NCBI GenBank assembly: GCA_015698045.1
Contig: BLAL01000356.1
Span: 1-64,000, forward strand
Length of the DNA stretch: 64,000 bases
Direction: 5' to 3'
Source of the DNA: Rhizophagus clarus
Lineage: Eukaryota; Glomeromycota; Glomeromycetes; Glomerales; Glomeraceae
Shown here: positions 11,201-22,151 of the stretch, piece by piece
Position numbering within the stretch: position 1 is the stretch's first letter
Layout: each line of letters opens with the position of its first letter
Made by a program: the position numbers and the translations under genes
The notes under the pieces: model-generated
The model's database searches: none
Told to the model about the DNA's origin: nothing
What the model saw: the letters and a program-made list of their open reading frames with translations, nothing else

Positions 11201-13545
11201 CAGTCAAAGTTCTCTATAACGAATCTTGATTTCTGGAGGTTATGATTCGTTATGGTGAAAATTTCGGTAATAATTGTTATCGAATTTTAAACATTTATTC
11301 GCTATGATAAGCAATACCGAAAATCATATCCAAATTCGGTATATTGAATATATTCGGAAAGTAAGTTAGTAATCAATTTTTTAAATGGTAAATTCGGCAC
11401 GAACTTTATTACTTCATTATAATAAACTATCACGCTATTCTTTATTTATATATTTATACTAAAATATGAATCCAAAGTAACTTGCTGTTTAGAATGGAAT
11501 TCTTCCCGCTCTATTACTTTGCGCAATTTTTTTATGGTTCGAATATGATCATTTGAAAATTCCATTTTATCAGATTTTTGTTCTATATATGTAATTATTT
11601 GATTGAGTGCCGCTAATGCCTCATAGTTACTGATAATTGGAATTTCTGGCCCCTCAACATTTGGTTCTTCCAGCTCTTTTATCATTTCTATAATTTCTTT
11701 ATCAGTCATCATCTGGTGATTTGTTTCATCCTTTTCGTACTCTAAATATTCTTCAGCAGACATTGGGCTTCTGTATATTTTAGAAGCCAGCTGGCCAATA
11801 AGATCTTGTAGTTGGTCAACTTCTTCAAATTCGTCAAAATCAAAATCAATGTCATCGTCAGTACTTGGTGGAAGGATGCCAGTTTTTCTCCAACCATTTG
11901 TAATAGTTACTGGTTGAACTAATTCCCATGCTTTTGCTACATATTTAATTGCTTTTTTTATCGTAATTTCAGGTATGGGTTGTCCAGTTTCTTGACTATT
12001 ATCAAATGCTTTAATACGATTCCGCAAAAATAGTTTTCGATATTGGGCCTACATTTATTATTTTATTAATAAATTGGGTTTTTTTGTAAATTATAAAACA
12101 TTTTTGTACTTACTTTGAAACTATGAATGATTCCAGCATCACATGGCTGGAGGCGTGAAGTTGTATTAGGAGGTAATTTATGAAGACGAATATTGGAAAA
12201 TTCAACATCATCAATTAATTTATGAGTGGATGCGCCATCATAAAGTAAGATTATATGTCTATTTTGGAGTCTTAGGCGTGAATCAAAGAGTTTTAACCAA
12301 TCGTTCCAGATACTAACTTGCATATAAGCTGTTTTATTCCAATAATATTGTACTGGTAGTGATGACTTTGGAATATTTTTTAAGGCGCGTGGATTTTGAC
12401 TTTTCCCAATAAAAACTGGTTTTACTTTTTCAGTTCCTGAAGCATTGCAACATAATGCAATAGTAACCCGTTCCTTAGATTGTTTTTTACCTACAACTAT
12501 TGTAAGATAAGTATTATTTTAGTTTTTATATGATTTTTTATATTAATTTTATACTAATTAAAATTTAATTTACCTGGACCAGTTGATAAAGTTCGATTTG
12601 GCTCCATCTTCCAATAAAGTCCAGTTTCATCAATATTGAAAATATCATCAGGTGAATATTCTTTAAGAATATTTTGAAGATCTTTACGCATCTCATTCAA
12701 ATCTTCTTCTGAAGGAGCGCTTGCTGCTTCTCCATGTTTTACATAAGATTCAAGATTGTGGCGTTTTTTAAAACCTGCTACCCATCCATCGGATCCTTTA
12801 AAGTCTTGTACATCGAGTAATGTTGCAAAATCACATGCTTTTTGTGCCAATAATTCGCCACTAATAGTAATATTATTATTTATGGCTTTTTCAACCCAAA
12901 AGCCCAAAGCTTCATCAACTTGTGGAAAACTTGGTTTAACTTGTTTTTTAAGTGAAGCTTCATAAGAATCCAATTTTAAAGCCAACCATTTTTCACTTTT
13001 TTTTAAAATATCAGATATCATTCCTTGTGAAACGTCATATTCTTTAGCAAGTTCTTTATTTTTAGGTGTTGGTTTCTGCAACTTTTTTAGACAAACTTCT
13101 TGTTTTTGAGCACCTGTAAGAGAGGCTCTGGTTCGTTTTATATCAGAAGCTTTCTCTTTACCTTTAGAAATTTTTTGTCTTTTTTCTTGAGGCATCTGAA
13201 ATAAAATGATTGATCAAAAAAATTTCACACGATTGTTTAATTTATAACGTGAACCTTCTATTAATGGAAATTTCGTTATATCCCTTACATTTTAATGTGA
13301 AATTCGTTAAAAAAAATTCGGTATAGTCATTATAAAAATTCGTTATAAAAAAAATTCGTTAATTAAAGATTCATTTTATTAATAATTGTACGGATCTTCA
13401 TCTTCGTTATACGTAATGGTAAGATTTACTATAAAAATTCGTTATATTTTAATTATTTTATTTAATAAAAAATTGGTACCACTCATGTGATTCGCAATGG
13501 CGTAAAATTCGGAATACAGAAATTCGTTATAGAGAACTTTGACTG
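11201..13545 (-). mobile_element. Intact Tigger/pogo-like (Tc1/mariner superfamily) DNA transposon
   Basis: Perfect 24-bp terminal inverted repeats beginning CAGTCAAAGTTCTCTATAAC lie at 11,201-11,224 and 13,522-13,545. A TA target duplication flanks them (11,199-11,200; 13,546-13,547). The uninterrupted target exists in this window: the homologous repeat near 2,945-2,965 reads across the site with a single TA, confirming the insertion. AATTCGTTATA-like motifs recur inside both ends (for example 13,268-13,450), as expected of subterminal binding sites. The only gene is a full-length transposase, so the element could be autonomous. Confidence 0.93.
11446..13195 (-). CDS. Tigger/pogo-like transposase, 535 aa, three exons, apparently intact
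   Basis: Exons on the minus strand are 13,195-12,574, 12,496-12,114 and 12,048-11,446, with phases joining cleanly across 77- and 65-nt introns (GT...AG). The N-terminus (about 25-75) is a CENP-B/psq-type helix-turn-helix (ELAKEYDVSQGMISDIL). A CENP-B-type HTH_Tnp_Tc5 domain follows (about 85-155, with GSDGWVAGFKKRHNL). The DDE_1 catalytic core has Asp189 (IFNIDETGLYW), Asp294 (ILLYDGASTH) and Asp327 (QPCDAGIIHSF), a DD32D spacing. An acidic C-terminus ends VTLDSYFSINI. It should cut and paste the element by binding its TIRs in the nucleus. There are no stops or frameshifts, unlike the other transposase genes here, so this is probably a recent arrival. Confidence 0.9.
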
Positions 13546-14051
13546 TAGTAATAAATACTTGTAATTTTTATAATTTAATTCATATTATATCTAATAAAAT
13601 ATACATTATATAAACTTATAGTACAAAAATGAATTTTGAAACATTACAAAATATTTATGTAAAATTACGAATCGTCAAAATATTTTAAAAAGTTGCGAAA
13701 TATTACGCAATAAAATTACACAATATTACGAACCATAAAATTACAAAACTTTGCATATCATAATATTTCAAAATATTTTAAAAAGTTACAAAATATTACG
13801 CTTACGCAAACTTGCGGTGGGTCCAGAAACTTACGAAATATTATGTAAAATTACGAAATATTGCGAATGCATAAAATTACAGAATATTACGAACTGTAAA
13901 ATTACGAAACTTTGCATATCATAATATTTTGAAATATTTTAAAAAGTTACAAAATATTACTCTTCCGCAAACTTGCGGCAGGTCTGGAAACTTACAAAAT
14001 ATTACGATGCATAATCTTGCGCAACTTTTCGCACTATAAAATTTCCTGATG

Positions 14052-16140
14052 ATGATGATTATTATTATATATTATTATTATATTATATATATATTATTTA
14101 CACATTATTATTATTATTATTATTATTATTTTATTCTTTTGGTAAACAATAGTTTCAGGACCAGTATTGCCGACTACTAACAACTATAAGAATTATCAAT
14201 AATGCTATTCGGAGTAGGTCAATAAGTAATAGTAATATTTCCCTAATAAGAATAACATATACCATGTCATAGAAGCACCTTTGTATAAATTCCATCCTTT
14301 CAAAATTAGCCAATAAAAAATTTGTGTAGCAAAAAATAAATAAAAAGAAAATACAAACGAAACCTTCAGAGTAAACTAAAAGAAAGAACACTCTATACTT
14401 CTAAAATAAAACAACTTAAAAATAAACAGTGCAAAACATAATTGCAACTGCATTATGTTACATAAAAGAAAGACTATATTATTAATAAAACCCAGTGGAA
14501 AAAAAATTAAAAGCTTTGATAATATTCTAAAATATACTTTACATCAAAAAGTCCTAGTAAATGCTACAACTAGAACTTATTTCTTCACATCATTATTATT
14601 ATAAATTATATCTATTATAAATTTTAAGTATGTTATATATTTATTTTTCTAAATATTTACAAATAATTCTAAATTTATTATTTCTAATCAAGAATCCAAA
14701 TTCTATAAAAATAAAAAAAAGTAGTAATTAGTTAAGTATTTAATATAAAAAATTTTTATTTATATATAGTATATCTGAACATTGTATTACATGATTTTAT
14801 AAAAAAACTTTATCTATCAAATTTTCAATTTTATTTTAAATTTTATTGGCTAATTTTATGATAAAAAATAAGTTACATTACAAAAAATTGTATAATTTTA
14901 ATTGTATTATTAATGTTATAATGCTATAATATAAATGTATTGCAATATATAAGAAAATACAATAAAAAAAAATAGTAAAAAAATTAAAAAGAATGAAAAA
15001 AAGAAAAAATAAATAAAAAGAGATAAAGATAATTAAATAGGAAGTAAAAGAAAAAAAAAAGATAAAAGATAATGAAAAGAAATAAAAAAAAATGAAGAAA
15101 TAATAAAATAAATAAAAAAATAAAAGGAAAATAAAAAGAAACAAATAAAGAAGAATAAAAAAAGTAAAAAAATAAAAAAAAGTTAAAAGAAATGAAAGAA
15201 ACAAAAAAGTAGTAAAAAGAAATAAATAAAATAAATGATTAATAAAAAAAGAATAAAACAAAATAAAAGAAAATAAAAGAAAATAAGAGAAATAAAAAAT
15301 AATAAAGGAAATGAAAAAAGCAATAAAAAGACCTAAAGATTAATCAAAAGAAATTATAAAAAAAAAACAAAAAAAGAAATGAAGGAAACAAAAAAAATAA
15401 TAATAAAAAATAAAAGAAATAAAGAAAAAAATAAAAAAAAACAAAAGAAACAATAAAATAAATAAAAGAAAGTAAAAAAAAATAAAAAGAAAATAATATA
15501 AAAAAGGTCAAAATACTTATTTGTAAAAAAGAAAAAGAAAGTCAGTTAATATTATTTTAAAGAAAATAAAATAATGAAAAAGAGATAAAAAAACTTACTC
15601 AAATATTTACTGAAATGATATATATTTAAAAAAGAGACAAAAAGATTAATAAAAAATAAAGGAAAGAATAAAGAGAAAACAAAACAAGTAAAATTCACCT
15701 TGAATTTTTATTGAATAAAATTAAAAACAGTTATATTTAAAAAAAAAGAATAAATAAATTAATAAAAATTAAAAGAATTTATACCATTAGATTTATTTTA
15801 TTGAGATGAATTCAATGATATAAAATTCATCAAAATCCAATTAGTAGTAGATTTTTTAAAAATAGAGGCATGTAAGATAAAAAATTTGTAAAAATATCCT
15901 TGAAATAAGCAATTTTTTAAAAATTTTATATAATCAATAAGCAAACTTAACTCTTAATCTATTTATATATAATTCAAAATCCTAGTTTTATAATGAAACT
16001 TACTTTGTTTTTGATTCTGGTAACCTAATTCATTTAAATTTACATTAATTAAAATATAATTCTGAAATCTATATTTAAATTAAAAAAGAAATTCATTAGT
16101 CAAACATTTCCAATAAAAAGTATTATATTTAAAAGGAATA
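14052..16140. other. Gene-free AT-rich spacer with a polypurine tract
   Basis: No gene is supported. An ATT trinucleotide run lies at 14,055-14,135. From about 14,950 to 15,530 the plus strand is almost entirely A and G (repeats of AAATAAAAAAGAAA type), and the long Phe/Leu frame opposite it is a composition artefact. The rest is AT-rich with no repeat I can define. Confidence 0.75.
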
Positions 16141-16254
16141 ATTTATTTAACGCCCCTATATTATAACGCACCCCTTATTACGTGTTTAATTATTTTTATT
16201 TTATTTATAAAATATCTTAAGCTATTAAGCGCATTGCAATTTTTCATTATTTTA

Positions 16255-16495
16255 TTTCATCTCCAAGAGGTATTCCTATAAAAAAAACAATAAAAAACGT
16301 TAGAAATGTTAAACAAAATTAACGAAAAAAGAAATAAACCCTACCTTTTTGTCTCCAGAAGTCTCCAGGAGGTGCTTCTATAAAAAAAAAGACAATGGAG
16401 GAACGTTAGGGAATGTTCTTAAATGAGATTAATGAAAAAAAAAGAAACAACCCTTACCTTTTTATTTCCAGATATCTCCGAGGGTGTTCCAAGTA
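16255..16495 (-). repeat. Tandem repeat of about 107 bp with exon-like units, about three copies
   Basis: CTCCAAGAGGTATTCCTATA, CTCCAGGAGGTGCTTCTATA and CTCCGAGGGTGTTCCAAGTA start successive units. Read on the minus strand, a unit contains a T-run ending TTATAG, a short block (AAGCACCTCCTGGAGACTTC...AAAAAG), a donor-like GTAGGG or GTAAGG, and a TTTCTAACG branch-like motif before the next T-run. The layout matches the larger micro-exon-like arrays at 44.6-52.1 kb. Confidence 0.6.
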
Positions 16496-16496
16496 T

Positions 16497-17935
16497 GGCA
16501 TTTTTTTCTTGTCTTTTTTCAATTTCGTTTTCATATTTCATTTTTATTAACTATTTTTTCTTCTTTTTATGGTTTATCTTTCATTAATTTATTCCTCTTT
16601 TCTTTTCGTTTTCATTCACTTTCTTCTTTTTCATTATCGCTCCTTTTTCCTTTCATTCTCATGATCATTTCATCCTTATCACCATTTTGTCCTCATCGTT
16701 GTTTCATTCTTATCAATCATCATTTCATCTTTATCATCAATTATCATTTCGTTCTTATTATCAATTATCGTTTTGTCTGTCCTTATCAGTTATTATCAAT
16801 TATTGTTTCATACATCTGTTCTCATCATTTTGTCTTTATTATTAATTATCATTTCATTCTCATCATCGATTTCATTTCATCATCATCATTTCGCCTCCTT
16901 TTTTTTTAGGTCTTAGTTTTACGAACAAGGTATGACGTTTTTTCTTATCTTTTTTTTTAATTTTGTTTTCATATTTCATTTTTACTAACTATTTTTTCTT
17001 CTTTTTATGGTTTATCTTTCATTAATTTATTCCCTTTTCTTTTGTTTTCATTCACTTTCTTCTTTTTCATTATCACTCCTTTTTCCTTTCATTCTCATGA
17101 TCGCTTCATCCTTATCACCATTTTGTCCTCATCGTTATTTCATTCTTATCAATTATCGTTTTGTCTTCATCATCAATTATCATTTTGTCCTTATTATCAA
17201 TTATCATTTTGTCCGTCCTTATCATCGATTATTGTTTCATACATCTGTTCTCATCATTTTGTCTTTATCATTAATTATCATTTCATCCTCATCATCGATT
17301 TCATTTCATCATCATCATTTCGCCTCCTTTTTTTTTAGGTCTTAGTTTTGCGAACAAGGTATGACATTTTTCTTATCTTTTTTTCAATTTTGTTTTTATA
17401 TTTCATTTTTACTAACTATTTTTTTTCTTTTTATGGTTTATCTTTCGTTAATTTATTCCCTTTTCTTTTCGTTTTCATTCACTTTCTTCTTTTTCATTAT
17501 CACTCCTTTTTCCTTTCATTTTCATAATCATTTTATCCTTATCACCATTTTGTCCTCATCGTTGTTTCATTCTCATCAATCATCATTTCGTCTTCATCAT
17601 TAATTATCGTTTTGTCTGTCCTTATTATTGATTATTGTTTCATCCATCCTCATCACCAATTATCATTTTGTCTTCACTATCAATTATCATTTCGTTCTCA
17701 TCATCAATTATCATTTCATCCTTATCATTTCATTCTTATCATTGTTTTGTTTTTATCATCATTTTATTCTTATCATCTTTTCATTTCTTCTCATCATCTT
17801 TTCATCTTTTCATTCCTTTCTTATCATCTCTTCATTTTTCATCATCCTTTCATTTTGTTTATCTCCCTTTTGTCATCCTTTCATTTTTTTGTCCCCTTCT
17901 TATCATTTTTTTTTTGCCCCTCCCATTAACTTTTT
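16497..17935 (+). repeat. Pyrimidine-rich tandem repeat of about 430 bp, three copies, decaying downstream
   Basis: Units start near 16,497, 16,931 and 17,360 with TATGRCRTTTTTTCTTRTC. They contain long TCATC/TTATCA stretches and CACTTTCTTCTTTTTCATTA. The first two units end with a T-run, TTTTTTTTAG, then GTCTTAGTTTTACGAACAAG and GTATGAC: an acceptor, a 20-nt block and a donor-like sequence on the plus strand. The open frames here (Phe/Ile/His/Ser-rich) are composition artefacts. Confidence 0.75.
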
Positions 17936-18405
17936 ATTTTCATTTCTATTTCCTTTCATTTTGTCTCTATTTTCTTTTGTTTTTGATCTTGTTCCTTTTA
18001 TTTTCGCATTCTTTCCCTTTTCTTTTCACTATCTTTCTTTTTTTTTACTATATCTTTTGTCTCCTATCATCTTTGTTATCTCCAATTATTTGTTTCTAAT
18101 ATTATTTCCATTATTTCTCTCTCTTATTATCATAATTGTTAGGCTTCTCTTTTTTATATCATTATTATCATTACTAGTTATGTTAAAGATAAATAATTGT
18201 AAAAAATATTACCTTTGATAAACAGGGTTTAAAGGAATAAAGTTAGTTTAATATATAAATTTTGTTATTTTTTTTGTACAATAAATTTTAGCCAATTATT
18301 TTAATTTTTAACGATAATCTAAATTAAACCACAACCAATAAAATTTATCACATGATAGGGGGGTGCGTTATAATGCAGGGTGCGTTAAATAAATTTACTC
18401 TATTT

Positions 18406-18752
18406 AAAATATAATTAAAAATTTTTAAAATATATTTAAAATATATTTAATTGGATAGATGTTCGAACTGATCTTAGGTTGGGAGTATTGTATATAGAAT
18501 AGAAGAAATTATAATTTAATCCTATCTTATCTAATAAATACATGTACATTTTCAACACCTTAAAAAAAAATATATATATATTTAATTTAAAAATTATGAA
18601 ATACTTATAATATATTTAAAATGTATTTAAAATTACCTTAAAATATATTTTTAATATATTTAATTTTTACTCAAATACTTAGAATATACTTAAAATATAC
18701 TTATAATATATGTCATAGTATATTTTAGGTATTTGGATAAAAATTAAATATA
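18406..18752. other. AT-rich spacer
   Basis: It is dominated by short iterations of AAAATATATTTAAAATATATTT. No gene, RNA or element end is visible. Confidence 0.6.
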
Positions 18753-18951
18753 TAGTTATCCTCCTTTATAATCATACCCCTTAAAACTGAAAAAAATGGG
18801 TGTAATTATAAAAAAATCCATATGATGTAACTATAAAAAAGGATTTTTCTATATATTTATTAATATATTGAATCCAAAATATGAAGTGCTTATAAAAAGG
18901 GATTTTATATGATGTAATTATATAGAAAATGACTATAAGGATGGTTAACTG
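18753..18951. mobile_element. 199-bp mariner-like MITE
   Basis: TAGTTATCCTCCTTTATAAT at the left is matched by the reverse complement of the right end (CAGTTAACCATCCTTATAGT). TA dinucleotides flank both sides (18,751-18,752; 18,952-18,953), the target duplication of Tc1/mariner elements. The interior holds further internal repeats (GATGTAAYTATA, AAAAAGGGATTTT). There is no coding capacity. Confidence 0.7.
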
Positions 18952-19339
18952 TATTAGAAATATATTTTAAGGTAATTTAAAGTATATTATAAATTATTTT
19001 TTTTAGTTTTTTACTTTAAAGTAATCTATATTTCTAAATATTTGCAAAAAATTATTTTTCTTGAATATTTTAATTATGAAAACTTTTGAATTATATTATA
19101 TTGTAAACTATTTTACTATTTATAACTGGTGATATTTTTCACCAGTGATTGAGACATATGATAAACAGCAATAACAGATAATCAATTATTATTACAATAT
19201 TAATAATTATAACGCTAAAATAAATACAATAAAATAATATTACAATTAAGAAGCACAATACTAAACTAATACAAAAAAAATGCTTTAAATTTAAAGAAAT
19301 TGATGTCCAAATGCTTTAAATTTGTTAATTTATAACATT

Positions 19340-21464
19340 ATTCTCCTTATCAGCCTTGTATTTTGCATAACCTCAAATATTATGTCCTTTGTCTGAACAA
19401 TAGCCGCACTTTTTAGATGAAGTACTATGTTTAGAAGTATTTTCTTCTACTAATGATTTGTATCTTTTTGGAAACCTTCCTTTGGGTCTATGGTATTCTG
19501 GATTAGAAATATTATAATTGATATTGGTATCCAAGTTAGTTAAAGGTATTCAACTTGTTGATATAAATCACAAGTTTCTTCTATGTCAAATCCAATATTA
19601 TAATGATATTTCATATTAAATTGCATAAGTATCCCAATAAATTCTGTTACAACTAATTAATAACCCAAATCTTAATTATTTTTAATCCTAATCCTACTTA
19701 TCCCTGACCCTAATCCTAATCCTAATCCTAACCCTAACCCTAATTTTAACTAATACTAACCTTAATTCAACCCTAATCCTAATCTAATTCTAATTCCTAA
19801 TCCTAAGTAATCCTTTTACCAATACAAAGTTAATTCATTTACTTGATCAATTTCTATTAAAGCCACTTGATACAATAAAGACTGTTTAATTTGTGCACGT
19901 TGAAGAGATAGTGGAATAGGAGATAAATAAATTTGTAATAAATGATCAATTTCTTTAAATATTGTATTATAAGTTGAAGGAAGTCCAACTGACAGATTTG
20001 ACCCATAATAGTCTTTAATTTGAGTATATTGTGACTCTTTTTCCAATTTATTTTCAATTACTTTTACTAATTCCTTTAGTAAAGTACCACGATCCAAATG
20101 CTTTTTCAATACCCTATTAATAGATTCAACACGTTGTGTTGATTCCACTTCTGCTATACAATAGAATATCTGACCCATGAATTATGATTAGGATAAAGCT
20201 TATTTTCAAGATAAGAACGATATATTTCATATTTTACAAGCATATTATTATATCTTGAATCAAATTGAGTTTGAGTGTAACTGTTTTTCATATGATAAAA
20301 ATCTTCAATAAAAGATTTGACCATGATATCACCATAAAACTTGCATTTGGCTTTCTTTTTTACATTCTCCATAATATAATAGATACATAATAAATGTTGG
20401 GTTTATGGGTATATTATTTGAACAGCTGCAACTATTGCTAGATCACCATCTGTATACAATACTATAGGCTGAACTTGTGTCATTTCAAGTGTACATCGTA
20501 AAATCCAAATATAATCAAATTGAGTTTCATATTTGATTAGTGCCTGCGCAAGAATTCTTATTTTAAAATCATGATCAATACCAACAAATAAGCTGAGTAC
20601 CATTTCATAACAATTAGTTTTAACTGTATTATCATGAATAATTATATTATAAAATTGTGGTCAAAGCTCATTTCGTTGCTAATTGAACATCTAAAAGAGA
20701 CCTGTAAGTTCATTAGATTGACCTTCTAGACACGGAATAACTACAAAATCAGGGTCATTATCATGTTGTTTTAAAAGATATGAAAATAAAGTAGCTGCAT
20801 CAGACTTATCATGAATTCGTACATTTCAAAATTTGTTAATAGTATTATAGAGATTTTTTTACAAATATAATATTGAGGAAATTCCTTAAGAAGAAGATCA
20901 TATTGTTGTCCAGCTCCTAATTGACCATTAAGAGTGTAATGTTCAATTTTATCTAAAATTGATTGTGGAAAATGTAAATTCTTTAGTGCTAATTCTATAG
21001 TCTTGGTATCACATTGATGATTATGATTATTAATAAATTTAGTAAAACGTATTTTTCCTGTTTGTTTAGCAAGATAAAAGCTAATCTTCCATGGGCAATC
21101 TGTTTTTTCAGAAGTACTATCATGATGTATATCAATATCTTCTGTTTTTTTTGGTTTATTAACATCAGATTTCCAACATTTAAAATTATGACGCTGAACT
21201 ATAGACTTTTCAACAGGATCTAGATTCTTACGGACTTTGTTTGCAACAAAACCATAGTGTTTTGCATATGCATCAACTTTACTTTGAACCGTATCTCAAT
21301 TTTGAAACAAGTCATCAATATGCAATTCTGATGGATCAGAATATATATTGTCATCATCATTTACAAGCTCCATTTTCAGTAACTAATTCTTCCTCCAAGT
21401 CTTCATCAATCTCATTAATGTAAGAAATGAGCGGCTCTGTTAAATAATGTTGAGTTTCATCCAT
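19340..21464 (-). pseudogene. FAR1-like MULE transposase pseudogene
   Basis: Reading on the minus strand from the ATG at 21,464, the start is MDETQHYLTEPLISYINEID. Frameshifts then separate three regions. A FAR1/GCM1-type zinc-binding region (VDAYAKHYGFVANKVRKN, KCWKS, CPWKISFYL, INNHNHQ) lies at about 21,300-21,020. The MULE catalytic region (LSLFVGIDHDFK, AQALIKYETQFDYIW, VLYTDGDLAI) lies at 20,603-20,405, and a C-terminal segment (AEVESTQRVESINRVLKKHL, YYGSNLSVGLPSTYN) at 20,178-19,816. A zinc knuckle (KKCGYCSDKGHNI, TGA, GYAKYKADKENN) follows near 19,430-19,350. Its last Cys has become Tyr and an Arg CGA has probably become TGA. Telomere-like repeats separate the zinc knuckle from the body. 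It is non-functional. Confidence 0.85.
19683..19806. repeat. Interstitial degenerate telomeric repeat
   Basis: About 120 bp of CCTAAT, CCCTAA and ATCCTAAT iterations in the same orientation as the chromosome-end telomere (CCCTAA on the plus strand), including CCTAACCCTAACCCTAA near 19,726-19,743. It lies inside the MULE pseudogene, between the catalytic segment and the zinc knuckle. Confidence 0.9.
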
Positions 21465-21723
21465 ACCTAAAAAACAATTCTATTATTAGCACTCAAAGCA
21501 TAAATAATAGTATATTCGCTTGGAAATAGGAAATATAACTTACTCTAAGGGTAGAACAATGCTTTGTTAAAGGTTGTCTCGTTTACTGTGGAAAAAAAAA
21601 AAGTAAAATCAACCTGATTCCTAATTAATAATCAGGTTAATCAGTTACACAATCTATACAAGCCACAAGATACTAATAATGTATACAAACCACATGACAC
21701 TGGTGAAAAACACCACTGGTTAT

Positions 21724-22000
21724 ATGTAGTAATTTTCTATTGTGAAAAATGTAAAATAAACAAAAATAATATCAAAAAATCATTAAGATAATTGTTAAAT
21801 ATATAAAAAAAGTTTTTTTTAATAAATAATTATTGCATAAAATATATATATATATATTTTTTTCTTTAATTAAATTATATACTATTAAATTATCTAATTT
21901 ATAATGGCATCAAAAAAAATATAGATTCATATAAAACACATTTTGAATCCTAATTTTGTTCTAAAAAAACATTAGTGATATAATATAATTATCTCTATAC

Positions 22001-22031
<31 letters not shown>

Positions 22032-22151
22032 TAGAATACAAATAAATTATTTATTTAAAAATATTTTTCAAAGATAAATTCTAAAATAATCAATTATTAA
22101 ATTCTCTAATTTCACTTTGTTATTAATATAAAGATCTATCCTACAGATAAT
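21724..22151. other. AT-rich spacer between MULE and ARL5
   Basis: No gene is visible. It contains a T10-A17 run (22,002-22,030) and an AT dinucleotide stretch (21,840-21,858). It probably includes the 3' untranslated region of the ARL5-like gene. Confidence 0.6.

Larger units (their letters stand above)
10875..14051. mobile_element. Second, inverted copy of the CGTAATAT-rich TIR element, carrying a Tigger-like insertion
   Basis: The ends of this interval (10,875-11,200 and 13,546-14,051) are together the reverse complement of about 2,447-3,260: the same CATCAGGAAATTTTATAG terminus (reversed, ending at 14,051), the same CGTAATATT-type subterminal array, and the same ATTGTTAGTATTAAAG-like region. 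The copy is split at a TA by the 2,345-bp Tigger-like element. Its left part ends near 10,875 without the expected terminus, so it is truncated or rearranged. Confidence 0.75.
16141..18405. mobile_element. 2.26-kb TIR element packed with pyrimidine-rich tandem repeats
   Basis: An imperfect inverted repeat of about 40 bp bounds it. The left end reads ATTTATTTAACGCCCC...ATTATAACGCACCCC; the right end, reversed, reads ATTTATTTAACGCACC...ATTATAACGCACCCC (about 18,353-18,405). No clean target duplication was found and no transposase is present. The interior is two tandem arrays, one of about 107 bp and one of about 430 bp. It is probably a non-autonomous DNA transposon of unknown superfamily. Confidence 0.65.
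19122..21723 (-). mobile_element. Decayed MULE (Mutator-like element)
   Basis: Terminal inverted repeats of 26 bp (22 matches) lie at 19,122-19,147 (ATAACTGGTGATATTTTTCA...) and 21,698-21,723 (reversed: ATAACCAGTGGTGTTTTTCA...). Similarity may extend several bases further out, so the exact ends are uncertain and I could not identify a 9-bp target duplication. Each TIR contains its own CTGGTG...CACCAG inverted repeat. The element holds a broken FAR1/MULE transposase and an insertion-like patch of degenerate telomeric repeats. Confidence 0.8.

Noticed and set aside
14878-15261. Phe/Leu/Tyr-rich frame that looks like a membrane protein
   Set aside because: It is the complement of an A/G low-complexity tract; no start context, introns or conserved motifs.
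16484-18218. Several long overlapping frames rich in Phe, Ser, His and Ile
   Set aside because: All arise from a pyrimidine-rich tandem repeat read in different frames; no codon bias or domain.
19683-19806. Internal telomeric repeats as a head-to-head chromosome fusion
   Set aside because: The repeats run in one orientation only, and the same MULE continues on both sides, so a local insertion is simpler.
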